DNA of 64,000 bases from assembly GCA_964494205.1 (NCBI GenBank), contig CAZBRD010000014.1, positions 1-64,000 on the forward strand, in the 5' to 3' direction. The notes under the pieces are model-generated. The model worked only from the letters and a program-made list of their open reading frames with translations. It searched no databases and was not told the origin of the DNA. A program made the translations under genes and the position numbers. Source of the DNA: JBBTCX01 sp964494205. GTDB lineage: Bacteria; Planctomycetota; Phycisphaerae; UBA1845. Of the stretch, positions 7,698 to 17,100 are shown one piece after another. Each line of letters opens with the position of its first letter. Position 1 is the first letter of the stretch.

Positions 7698-9401
7698 CTA
7701 TTTCTGCGTCGTCGGCTTCAGCAACTTCGCCGCACCAAGCTCTTCAAACTTGTTTAGATCCGTCCAGAACGTTCCGTCACCCGCGAAGAACAGGCGGATC
7801 GATTCCGGTTGAAAGTTCTCAGCAAAAGTGTACAGATTGTATGCGTGACCATCGCCGAAGGCGTTGACCAGCAGCTGATAGCCCTTCGCTTCTGCGCCTT
7901 TTTTCATCTTCTCGACGTCTGCCTTCGCTTGCCCCAGAATTTGGATGCGCTTTGCGTCGAGCAGCGCCACTTCCTGCTGAATCGTGGCCACGTCGAGGGA
8001 CGCCTGTGCATCCGTCTCAGCCGCTTTCTTTTCGCCCTCCGCCATGATGTTCGCGACCATCACGCGCGTGTCGGCTTTGATGGTTTCCTTGGCGATTTCG
8101 ATTTTCTTTTTCTCTTCTTCCAGCTGGGCCTTGGCGATGGCTGCGTCGCGCTGTTTTTCCTTGGTGATTTGACTCTCGATGGCGATGCGACTCTGCTGAA
8201 TCGTTCGCTTCAGGTCCTCGGTGGCTTCTCCTTTTCCTTCCGCGGGCGAATGCACTTCGATTTCGCGGACGAGAGCAAGTAGAACTTCGAGATTCTTCGA
8301 GCGACAAACTCGCTTGAGCTCCGTCGTCAGGTCCTTCTGGAATTGCTCGCGTTTTTCGCCCTGGATGAAATCTCGCGCAGCAAAGTTTGAGCCGATGTTG
8401 CGGCAGATCGATCGCAGTTGCGGTCCAATGACTTTCTCAATCACCCCGTCGACGTTGCCGAACTCGTTGATAATCTCAGCCGCGTGTTTGGGGTCGATGC
8501 CCCAGACCACGGTGACGCCGACGTGGATGAGGTAACCCGTGTCCGAAGGGAACGAGATGTGCGTGGTTTCGGTCGAGCTGAGGCGCACCTGCGAATACTC
8601 GTTGTAGCCGATTTCAAGCAGCGTGACCTTCTGGACGCGCGGATTGATAAAATAGATGCCGGGTTGCAGGACGTCGCGCAGCGTTCCGCGCTGGCCTTCA
8701 TTGGCGAGCGGTTGCACGGCTGTCGAATAGCTATCCACGGAATCGGTCAACAGGTTTTCCGAATTGGGTGCGTCGGCGCGATCGCCGTTCGATGGGTGTT
8801 CGACCTGCGACGTAGGCGATTCGCCGAAGAGATTCGTAACGACGCCAACGAAACCGCTGGGGATGACGATGGCTGGGTGAAGTTCAACCTCGTACACGTA
8901 TGGGTTCAATTTGTAAGTGCCAGGGGTTAGCACTTCCGCGAGGATGCCTTTCATGCCCGAATTGCGAGTGACGATGACCTGGTCCGGCGGAGGCGACTGT
9001 CCCATTTTGCGAACGACGACGCCGATCTTGGGGAACTCGCCCTTGAATTGGAATTGGCCGGACTTCACGGCGGGCTCGCGCTTCTGGTCGTTGGATCGCA
9101 TCCATTCCCACGTGGCTGGATTGCCCGAGGGAACGACGACTTGCGGCACCAGCTCCCAACCGTAAGAGAATGGATTTCGGAAATAGCGACCGGGACCGAG
9201 CGCTTCTTCCTGAATGCCCTTTTGGCCGGGTTGCGTTGCTACGAGCTGGCCAGCCGGAAGATCAGTGCCGGTCTTGCGCGTCAGCACGGCGCACTTATTC
9301 TCTGGGACATAGATTCGGCAACCGAACCAGAGGAAGGCGACGAAAGAAGCCGCTCCAATGAGACCAAGGCCAATGAATAGCTTGATTGTTCGACCGATCA
9401 T
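7698..9401 (-). CDS. SPFH/Band 7 protein with repeated N-terminal modules
   Basis: 567 residues. One N-terminal transmembrane helix (about 7-27) is followed by three copies of a beta-type unit with signature GxxGxxxExLxPGxYxxNP (GQKGIQEEALGPGRYFRNP; GMKGILAEVLTPGTYKLNP; GQRGTLRDVLQPGIYFINP), then the SPFH core (TTHISFPSDTGYLIHVGVTVVW...RDFIQGEKREQFQKDL), a long Lys/Glu/Ala coiled coil (about 390-500) and a short C-terminal domain. SPFH proteins oligomerise as membrane scaffolds. A strong AAGGAGGT site precedes the ATG, and the start overlaps the upstream SPFH gene by 4 bases, so the two are translationally coupled and may form a hetero-oligomer like HflK/HflC. Confidence 0.85.
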   Translation of the reverse strand: MIGRTIKLFIGLGLIGAASFVAFLWFGCRIYVPENKCAVLTRKTGTDLPAGQLVATQPGQKGIQEEALGPGRYFRNPFSYGWELVPQVVVPSGNPATWEWMRSNDQKREPAVKSGQFQFKGEFPKIGVVVRKMGQSPPPDQVIVTRNSGMKGILAEVLTPGTYKLNPYVYEVELHPAIVIPSGFVGVVTNLFGESPTSQVEHPSNGDRADAPNSENLLTDSVDSYSTAVQPLANEGQRGTLRDVLQPGIYFINPRVQKVTLLEIGYNEYSQVRLSSTETTHISFPSDTGYLIHVGVTVVWGIDPKHAAEIINEFGNVDGVIEKVIGPQLRSICRNIGSNFAARDFIQGEKREQFQKDLTTELKRVCRSKNLEVLLALVREIEVHSPAEGKGEATEDLKRTIQQSRIAIESQITKEKQRDAAIAKAQLEEEKKKIEIAKETIKADTRVMVANIMAEGEKKAAETDAQASLDVATIQQEVALLDAKRIQILGQAKADVEKMKKGAEAKGYQLLVNAFGDGHAYNLYTFAENFQPESIRLFFAGDGTFWTDLNKFEELGAAKLLKPTTQK

Positions 9402-11002
9402 TGCGTACCTCCTTGCGGCGATGCGCTCTTGAATGTTTGGAATTCCTTGAAGATATCCGCGAACGGACCCTCGGTGTTCGACAAGATCGACTGGATCGCG
9501 GGTGCGACTTTTTTCATGAAGAATTGCTGGGCGTAGGTTTTGCCGTCGCCAAAGGCGTCGACGGAGGCCTTCAGAGGTTCTGCCTTCGCCTGGTATTCAA
9601 ACAGGACGACGTTGGCTTCGGCTTCCCCGCGCGAACGAATGGCCGCGGCCTGTTTTTCCGAGGCTTCGAGCGTGAGCTTCGCGACCTCAAATTCCCGTTT
9701 GGCCTGAGTGACGGCGACGCCTTTTCGCTGCTCAGCCTCCTTTACGACGGTGACGACGTTTCGGCGAGCGTCGCCGATAAGAGTATTCTGGTTTTGCATC
9801 TCACGCTGTTCGATCAGGCGTGCCTCCGCTTTCGCTTCTTCGATTTGATTTTTCGAGCGCAGGATTTCCTGATCGGCTTGTTCGCGCTCGCTGATAAGCG
9901 TGGCGATTTCATGAGACGTTTGGATGTCGCGGACAAGGGCGGATTTGATTTCGATGCCCTGCATCCAGCATTCGCGACGAAGCTCGGCCAGCATTTTGTC
10001 CTGAAAGGCCGTACGCGTTTTGCCGCCGATGAACTCGCGAGCGAGCAGTTTGGACCCTTGAATCCGCGAGATGCTTCGCACGTTGGGGAGAATGATCTTG
10101 TCGAGAATGTTCTCGGCGTCGCCATACGCGACGGCTACCTCGGCTACGCGTTCGGGATCGATCGCCCATTCGATGGTGCCCTCGATGGTGATGGTGAAGC
10201 TGTCGTTGGACGGGAACTGAATCGCGTCCTCATCGAGCATGTCGTATTTGTGGCTGCGAACATCGACCGTCTCAATGTGTTTCAGATAGGGGTTGAAGTA
10301 CTCCAAGCCGGGCGGGCGCGTTTCGCGCTGTACACCTTTTTCGCCGGGTTCGACGGAGTAGGTGTTCTTTGACTTCGGGTCGGTGCCGCTGAGCAGCGTC
10401 ACTACACCCACATGTCCTTCAGGGATTTGGATAGCGGGGAACTTCTGCACGTCGTAGGCGAGCAGGTTGATGTTGTAACGACCTGGCAGGAGCTCTTGTG
10501 CGAGCGGGCCGCGCTCGTCGGGTTCGGTCGCGACGGTCTTCGGAAATGGGAGCGGTTTGCCGAAGCGACGTATCACGACGCCGACTTCGTTTTGTTTGAT
10601 AATGGTCGCGGGGAACTTGATTGCTTTGTAGTAGTACGGGTTGGGGAAGTAGCGACCTTCGGCCATCGGTTCGAGCTGAATACCCTTGTAGCTGTTTTTC
10701 ACTCGATCGGCGGTCATGCCGGTTTTCGAAGCGATGGCGGCGACGAGTTCGGGGTAGAGGATGGACTGGTCGCCGAATTGATTGCGCAGGTCGCCCGGCA
10801 GATCGCGACCGGTTTTGTTTACGAGTACGAGGATTTCGTTGGAATGAACTTCAACGCGAATCACGAACCAGTACACGGCACCGATGACAACGCCACCAAA
10901 CACCATCAGGGCAGCAAGGCCCATGATCAGCGCAAGGGTGCGGTTGAGCGGACCAACCCGTCTTGGTCGCGAAGTTTCGGGATGAAAACTCGATTCAGTC
11001 AT
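9398..11002 (-). CDS. SPFH/Band 7 protein with repeated N-terminal modules
   Basis: 534 residues with one N-terminal transmembrane helix (TLALIMGLAALMVFGGVVIGAVYWFVI, about 23-50). Three repeat units follow (KGIQLEPMAEGRYFPNP; RGPLAQELLPGRYNIN; KGVQRETRPPGLEYFNP), then the SPFH core (IQFPSNDSFTITIEGTIEWAI...REFIGGKTRTAFQDKM), a charged coiled coil and a C-terminal region. GAGGAGG precedes the ATG. It is first of a minus-strand series: this gene, the second SPFH gene overlapping by 4 bases, and a small membrane protein. The two SPFH proteins are paralogues. Expected place: anchored in the cytoplasmic membrane with the bulk on one side; orientation cannot be read from sequence. Confidence 0.85.
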   Translation of the reverse strand: MTESSFHPETSRPRRVGPLNRTLALIMGLAALMVFGGVVIGAVYWFVIRVEVHSNEILVLVNKTGRDLPGDLRNQFGDQSILYPELVAAIASKTGMTADRVKNSYKGIQLEPMAEGRYFPNPYYYKAIKFPATIIKQNEVGVVIRRFGKPLPFPKTVATEPDERGPLAQELLPGRYNINLLAYDVQKFPAIQIPEGHVGVVTLLSGTDPKSKNTYSVEPGEKGVQRETRPPGLEYFNPYLKHIETVDVRSHKYDMLDEDAIQFPSNDSFTITIEGTIEWAIDPERVAEVAVAYGDAENILDKIILPNVRSISRIQGSKLLAREFIGGKTRTAFQDKMLAELRRECWMQGIEIKSALVRDIQTSHEIATLISEREQADQEILRSKNQIEEAKAEARLIEQREMQNQNTLIGDARRNVVTVVKEAEQRKGVAVTQAKREFEVAKLTLEASEKQAAAIRSRGEAEANVVLFEYQAKAEPLKASVDAFGDGKTYAQQFFMKKVAPAIQSILSNTEGPFADIFKEFQTFKSASPQGGTQ

Positions 11003-11149
11003 ATGTCTGCCTCCTCATGCCTGTAGGCCATCGGCTGACTGCGGATTTTGCCATCACACCTTGGGCGCGGTTTTCGACGGAATTCCGGTTTCATAGTGTT
11101 GGGACGCGATGTTTGAATCGGTGAGCCGACGATCGGCTCGGCCGCGATC

Positions 11150-11371
11150 TTACGATAGTGACTGACCGCAATGGGCGCAGAACTTTGCGTGTCCAGGATT
11201 CACCTGACTGCACTTCGCACAGGCTTGTCGGTTCGACGCACCGCGCACGGACCGCACCATTAGCCACAAGCCGAACGAGACACCTGCGACTAGAGCGATG
11301 ACGATCATGATGGAAAGTGGACCAACCACGCGTAGATCTCCGAACCTTTCTCTATCAATAGTATATAACAT
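11150..11371 (-). CDS. Small membrane protein with C-terminal zinc ribbon
   Basis: 73 residues: one transmembrane helix (PLSIMIVIALVAGVSFGLWLMV) and a C-terminal double-CxxC ribbon (CAKCSQVNPGHAKFCAHCGQSL). It lies 147 bases upstream of, and on the same strand as, the SPFH pair. In other bacteria zinc-ribbon membrane proteins recruit SPFH proteins to membranes (for example the Bacillus YdjG/YdjI case), so a partner role is plausible but inferred. The start could also be an internal ATG at IMIVIAL. Confidence 0.6.
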   Translation of the reverse strand: MLYTIDRERFGDLRVVGPLSIMIVIALVAGVSFGLWLMVRSVRGASNRQACAKCSQVNPGHAKFCAHCGQSLS

Positions 11372-11542
11372 CGGCGCGAGGGCCGCAGAGTATAAAGTCG
11401 CTCGAAGTTTGGAAGCGCGACCGTATTGCAGCCATCATGCGGCACGGTGCTTGCTAGCCGATAGTGTGTGAATTCGTATAATGCAGCAACAAGGCTTTGC
11501 GAGACTGATTGATCGCAGTGATTTCACGGAGGACCGATTCCC

Positions 11543-12685
11543 ATGAAGAAGATTCGCTTGTTCACGCCCGGACCCACCATGGTGCCCGAGGATGTCATGC
11601 TCGAAATGGCCCGCCCGATGGAGCACCATCGCACACAGGGCTTTCGCGACGTCGCAAAAGAACTTCACGGCTTGATGCAGTACCTCTTTCAAACCAAGGC
11701 TATGTGCCTCTGCTTCACCAGCAGCGGCACAGCCGGAATGGAATCGGCGATCGTCGGCTGTTGCCCGCCGGGTCACAAAGCGTTGGTGATTTCCAACGGT
11801 AACTTTGCGGAGCGCTGGGCGAAGGTGTGCAAGGCGTTCAACATCGAGCACACTCCGCTGACAATTGAATGGGGTCGTGGCGCGAAGGCTGCTGATGTTG
11901 CGAAAGCAATGGATGCGGACAAGAAGATCGACACCGTCATCATGGTGCACAGCGAGACTTCGACGGCGACGGTGAGCGACGCGCAGGGAATCGGGAAAGT
12001 AGTGCGCGATCGCGGCGCGCTGTTGCTTGTGGATGGCATCACGTCGGTCGGCGCGATTCCGGTGAAAATGGACGATTGGGGCATCGACGTGTTCGTGACG
12101 GGTTCGCAGAAGGCCGTCATGCTGCCGCCGGGTTTGGCGTTCGTCGCGGTTAATGATCGCGCGTGGCAGCGAATTGACTCCGGAACGATGCCGACGTTCT
12201 ACAACGATCTGCGCGCGTATCGAAAATCATTGGCCACGTTCGATTCGCCGTACACGCCGAACGTGTCGCTCATTCGCGGCGCGGTGTATGTACTGAAGGG
12301 CGTCAAGGAGCGAACGCTTGAAACCATCTGGACCGAGACAGCCATGCTCGCGAAAGCAACGCGCGCTGCCGGCGATGCCATGAAGCTCAAGCTGTACTCG
12401 GCTGACCCGGTTGATTCGGTCACAGCGTTTGTCGTGCCGACCGGAATCGATGAAGGCGCGTTGCGCAAAACCATGCGATCTCATTATGGATTTCAGATCG
12501 CCGGTGGTCAGGGAATCGCACAGGGCAAGATCGTCCGCTTCTCGCACATGGGTTATGTGGACATGTTCGATACGCTCGGGGTCATTGCCGCGTTCGAAAT
12601 GTGCCTGAAGGCGCAGGGGTATGACGTGGCTCTGGGCGCAGGCGTTGCGGCTGCCCAGAAGGTTTTCTTTGAAGGTCGAGGCTGA
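11543..12685 (+). CDS. Class V aminotransferase (alanine-glyoxylate / serine-pyruvate type)
   Basis: 380 residues, PLP-dependent fold type I. Diagnostic segments: LFTPGPTMVPEDV at the N-terminus, FTSSGTAGMESAI (PLP phosphate loop), HSETSTATVSD, LLVDGITSVGAIP with the PLP-pyridine Asp, and VTGSQKAVMLPPGLAFVAV with the Schiff-base Lys. Members use alanine, serine or aspartate as amino donors with glyoxylate or pyruvate; the exact substrate cannot be fixed from sequence. GGAGGA lies about 10 bases before the ATG. It is monocistronic: a repeat phrase and a convergent gene follow. Confidence 0.88.
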   Translation: MKKIRLFTPGPTMVPEDVMLEMARPMEHHRTQGFRDVAKELHGLMQYLFQTKAMCLCFTSSGTAGMESAIVGCCPPGHKALVISNGNFAERWAKVCKAFNIEHTPLTIEWGRGAKAADVAKAMDADKKIDTVIMVHSETSTATVSDAQGIGKVVRDRGALLLVDGITSVGAIPVKMDDWGIDVFVTGSQKAVMLPPGLAFVAVNDRAWQRIDSGTMPTFYNDLRAYRKSLATFDSPYTPNVSLIRGAVYVLKGVKERTLETIWTETAMLAKATRAAGDAMKLKLYSADPVDSVTAFVVPTGIDEGALRKTMRSHYGFQIAGGQGIAQGKIVRFSHMGYVDMFDTLGVIAAFEMCLKAQGYDVALGAGVAAAQKVFFEGRG

Positions 12686-12695
12686 CGTTAGGTCT

Positions 12696-12733
12696 CGCGG
12701 AAAGACGCCAAGGCGCAAAGAACTGAAAGAAAA
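12696..12733. repeat. AAAGACGCCAAGGCGCAAAG repeat phrase
   Basis: An A/G-rich phrase with the internal repetition ACGCCAAGGCGC, between the convergent genes at 11543-12685 and 12761-13762. It resembles the phrase embedded in mnmE at 6198-6225 in word structure. Confidence 0.5.
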
Positions 12734-12760
12734 TCGATTGCGCCTGCTGAAGGCGCGAAC

Positions 12761-13762
12761 TCAGGGCACGCCCGGGCCGTCCAGCACATTGAAAAACCCG
12801 ACATAGTCGAACAGGTCCACGTCGACGTCTTTATCGAAATCGTGCATAAAGCAACCGGTTTCGAGAATAATCTGCTGCTCTTCGCCGTCGCCGCTGAAGC
12901 AATTCTGCAGCCATTGCGCATCGCGTAGATCGAGGTCACTGTCTGCCTCAAAATCGCCATTCACCAACGGCTGGATATCTTCTTCCTGATAAATGACGCG
13001 CGGTGGCACTATGGTCGCGGCGCCAAGGACAGGATGAATCAGATTGTTACCCGCCGGCCAGGGCAGCCCCCCGCCATGCCAGCTATATAGTTCGATTCCG
13101 GCGCGATCCATTTCCACAGTGTTTTCCGGGTCATAGCGGTTGAAATACGTGAACTGGATCGGATACATCCCAAGCACTTCGGTGATGCAGTTTTCGAAAT
13201 AGAAACTGTTTTCAACATCTACGATCGGCAGGCGATAGATCGTGTCGTGGACGCGCAGTCGATAGCCGTCATAGCCGCTGGTGCCGAACTCCACCCACAC
13301 GGGCAGGTTGGGGTCCGGCAGCGATGTGTCTGCGAAGGCCACCCGAAGATACCCGCTGAACCGCAAGAGCATGTGCTGTCCGAATGGCTCGTCCAATTTT
13401 GCGGGGTCAGAAACGTCGTAAATGTAGTCGTTCAGAAGGTCGCCGATCGTCTCGAAATCGGTGTCGAGGGCAACATCTACGGGACCGGCTGGGAAGTCGA
13501 TCCATTCGGTTCGGAAGGTGAAATCCGGCTGACGTCCAATGACATAGCTTTCAGCGGTCAGTAGGTGGGCAGCCGATTGCTCCGGAATGTTGAGAAATGC
13601 CTCCCCTACCCAACCGTTGCCGGGGTAATGCGGGATTGCCCCGATCCGATACGGGGCAAATAGAAACACGTGCGAAAAGGCTGGGGATTGCAACAAAGCG
13701 ACCATGAAGGCAGTCGCCAAGGCAATCGAATACCGAAAATTGGCTAAGTTCCTTATTTTCAC
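12761..13762 (-). CDS. Exported protein with C-terminal dockerin-like module
   Basis: Taken from a GTG at 13762 (about 333 residues) because VKIRNLANFRYSIALATAF followed by MVALLQSPAFS makes a good signal peptide; the frame runs open to 13936 but the extra residues look non-coding. The mature domain begins FLFAPYRIGAIPHYPGNGW and has no family I recognise. The C-terminus (GDFEADSDLDLRDAQWLQNC...DFDKDVDVDLFDYVGFFNVL) has two Asp-rich calcium loops in the spacing of a dockerin type I module, common at the ends of planctomycete extracellular proteins. The start is uncertain; export is likely. Confidence 0.65.
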   Translation of the reverse strand: MKIRNLANFRYSIALATAFMVALLQSPAFSHVFLFAPYRIGAIPHYPGNGWVGEAFLNIPEQSAAHLLTAESYVIGRQPDFTFRTEWIDFPAGPVDVALDTDFETIGDLLNDYIYDVSDPAKLDEPFGQHMLLRFSGYLRVAFADTSLPDPNLPVWVEFGTSGYDGYRLRVHDTIYRLPIVDVENSFYFENCITEVLGMYPIQFTYFNRYDPENTVEMDRAGIELYSWHGGGLPWPAGNNLIHPVLGAATIVPPRVIYQEEDIQPLVNGDFEADSDLDLRDAQWLQNCFSGDGEEQQIILETGCFMHDFDKDVDVDLFDYVGFFNVLDGPGVP

Positions 13763-13960
13763 AGTTCCAATCGGAAAGCGTACAAGAACGAACCAAACCG
13801 TGGTTGGATACCCCTCGAAACATTGTACCGCTTTCATGGCGAACGGATCAACGAACGTTCCCGATGCTCGAAAGCGGAAAAGCCGGTTCCCAGTCTTTTC
13901 AGCAAGGTAGACAAAGCTTGAACCTAAGGCCCCCATCGCCGCTGTCTACCGCATTTATCC

Positions 13961-13989
13961 TTGTTGGACCATCTATTTCTTGATAATAT
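13961..13989 (+). promoter_or_regulatory. Candidate sigma70-type promoter for the giant-protein cluster
   Basis: TTGTTG (13961-13966), a 17-base spacer and TAATAT (13984-13989), about 127 bases upstream of the ATG of the first giant gene. It is a good match by eye only. Confidence 0.45.
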
Positions 13990-14116
13990 TTTAGCTTGGC
14001 TGTCAATCTAGATAGGGTCGGCTAAGAAGGGGAATATCAAGTTCGGGTTCCGCGGAATTCAAAACTCTTGAATTAGTGTCACTCCGCTCACATGCGGAGA
14101 TCGGAAATGGTGCGCC

Positions 14117-17100
14117 ATGATGAATAGTGTGCAGGTCTCTTGTGTTCGGTTCGGAGTCGCTGTCTTGACGGTTGCAACGTGCTTGGCAGTTGCTTCGCAG
14201 ACACTTGCCGAAGGCAGGCAAAAACGCGAGCAACGACCCATCGATCAATTCTTCGAAATGATTTGGCCTGACCCGCAGCGTGACATCATTCAGCTCACGC
14301 CCCCGCAAGGAAATGGCGCCGGAGGTGGAACAGCTGGTGTCTCGGCGGGAATGGACATGGCGCTCGGGTTGCAGCCAAACGAACCCTCCGTGGCGGTAAA
14401 TCCCCTTAATCCACTGAACGTCGCGGTTTCCGGTCCTGCGAGCATTCGGGTCTCCAACGACGGTGGAGCAACATTCCAGCCTGCAGTTCCTTATGCCCTT
14501 CCGCCCATGCACAACATTGCCGGAAACACGGTCGCGACGTTTGACAGTGCAGGACGCCTGTTCGTCACTTTTCTCAGTTCGCCGCCGGGGTTCGGCCTCG
14601 ACATTGTGGTTTCGCAACTCGACCCAGCCGACGGCACTACACTCGGCGGTTATCCAGTCAACGTCACTGCATCGCCGGGGGTGAATCTTCCGGGAGGCGC
14701 CCAACACTTGCATGATAAACCCTGGATCGCAGCCGACATGAACGCCGCGAGTCCGTTTGCTGATCGGATCTATCTGCTTTGGACCGATTTTAGCCTGGCG
14801 GTCGGCGGCAACGTCATTTTGACGACTTACTCGACGGATCAAGGACTAACATGGACGCCCGCCCTCATGGTGTCGGACTCGTTTGCCGAAGGCTTCGTCT
14901 GGCCGAGCAACAACTACGTGGCAAACAACGGCGATCTCTACATCGCCTATCACTCCCAGCCCGGTTTCGACAACACAGCCAACCCCGACGGCGTATCGGG
15001 GCAAATGTTCGTGATGCGCTCGATCGACGGCGGTGTGTCGTTTGCCACAAAAACAAAGTCATTCGACGCAGGACTCGCCGATACCACTTACAACGTGCAG
15101 ACAAGCGGCGGCGCAATCCCGGGCTTCCGCGGTTGGATGCAGCCCAATGTACAACCTTGGGTGTTTGCTGATCCGATTCGCAATGGCCGCGTTTATGCTA
15201 TTAGCGCAGACGACTCTGACAACAATACGACCACAGCCGGCAACGACCCGGCGCAAGGCGGCGACGGCTCCGACGTTTACATCGCCATTTCGGAAAACGA
15301 CGGTTTGACCTGGGGTGCACCTATCCGCGTTGATAGCGGACCACTGGGGACCCTGCAGGTTTTTCCATCTGCTTCGATCGACCGCGAATCGGGTTGCCTC
15401 GTCATCAATTGGTATGACAACCGCGCGGGTTTGACCAACGCGGGTGGGTTCTTCCTGCTCGATGTCTACACAACCGCGAGTACGGACGGCGGTATGACGT
15501 TCGCGCCCGAACAGATCATCAACGACGTGCCGTTTGATCCGGATACAAATGCCCCGATCCGTTTTGCAGGTCCGCCACCGACAAAACGCGTTGGCGACTA
15601 CATGCACATCGCGGTTGTTGACTGCTCCGCCTACGCGGTTTGGACAGGCAATACTTTCAGCACGCCGGGTGTTGTTAACGGTCAGCAGATTTACTTCGAA
15701 TTGTCTTCCGTCAGTTGCGGCGCCGCGGCCGAAGTAACGCCGCCGGCGATCTCATGTCCCGCTGATCAAACTCTCGAATGCGATCAATCAACTGAACCCT
15801 CGGTCGCAGGCGCCGGCGTCGCCAATGCCGCCGATGGCTGCGATGAAGCCAACATCGAAATCCCGCTCGACGAGATCGCACTGGGCGGTTGCCCGGATTC
15901 ATACACCATCCTGCGCACATGGACTGCAACCGATGCCAATCAAAGCATGAGCTCGTGCGTGCAGACCATTCACGTGGCTGACACGACCGCGCCGGTGCCG
16001 ACTTGTCCGCCTGTTGAAATCACGGTCGAATGCAGTGATGAGATGGAGGTCTTTTCACCCTCGTTCGCCGACAACTGCGACATGATGGTCACTACGGCGC
16101 CAAGCTCGAGCACGACACCGGGCACGTGCGCGCAAGAATCCACCATCATGCAGACCGTTACCGCAACCGACAATTGCGAAAACTCATCAAGTTGCAGCCG
16201 AACGGTTCATGTCGTCGATACGGGCGACCCCATGATTACGTGTCCACCGAATACGTCGGTTTCCTGCGAGGCTCCACGAACGCCAACACAGACGGGTTCG
16301 GCTACCGCGACTGATCTTTGCGATACCTCGGTCACGCCAACGTTTTCAGACGTAAACAGCCTGACTGGATGTAGTGGAACCGGCACAATTGCGCGCACAT
16401 GGCGCGCCGAAGATGATTGCGGCAACGTTTCGACCTGCGTCCAAACAATTACGGTGTTCGACGAGACCGATCCCATGATCACCTGCCCGGCGAACATCAC
16501 ACGCGAGTGTGGACAATCAACCGCGCCAGCAGCCACCGGCTCAGCCACGGCGACGGACAACTGCGATACTTCCGTGACACCTACGTCTACGGATGTGAAT
16601 AGTCTGACCGGCTGTGACGGCACCGGCACGATTGCGCGAACATGGCGTGCACAGGACGATTGCGGCAACTTTACAACCTGTGTCCAGACGATCACGGTGC
16701 AGGATACGACCGGCCCAACGATCACCTGCCCCGCGAACCTCAATGTTCAGTGCGGTCAATCCACCGCACCTGCAGCGACCGGAACAGCGACCGCAACAGA
16801 CGTTTGCGATGCATCACCGACGATCGGCCATTCCGATTCTTCAAGCGACGGATGCGGCCTGACCGAAACGATCACGCGAACCTGGACAGCGACCGATGAT
16901 TGCGGTCGATCCAACAGTTGTGTCCAGACGATCACAGTCGTCGATACAACGCTACCAACGATCAACTGTCCAGCCGACGTCGTTGTTACTTGCGAAACGA
17001 TGGATGGCGTACCCGTTGGCGATGTCCAGTTTATCGTGAGTGCGTCAGACAGCTGCGGCCTGCAATCACTCACGGACAATCGCCCTGAGGGTTTCTATCC

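Noticed and set aside
9386..11026. Long plus-strand open frames opposite the two SPFH genes
   Set aside because: They mirror the codon bias of the real minus-strand genes, have no ribosome sites, and encode implausible Phe/Arg/Asp-rich peptides.
14117..15740. Active sialidase domain in giant protein 1
   Set aside because: Asp-boxes show the propeller, but I cannot identify the arginine triad and nucleophile, so enzymatic activity is not claimed.
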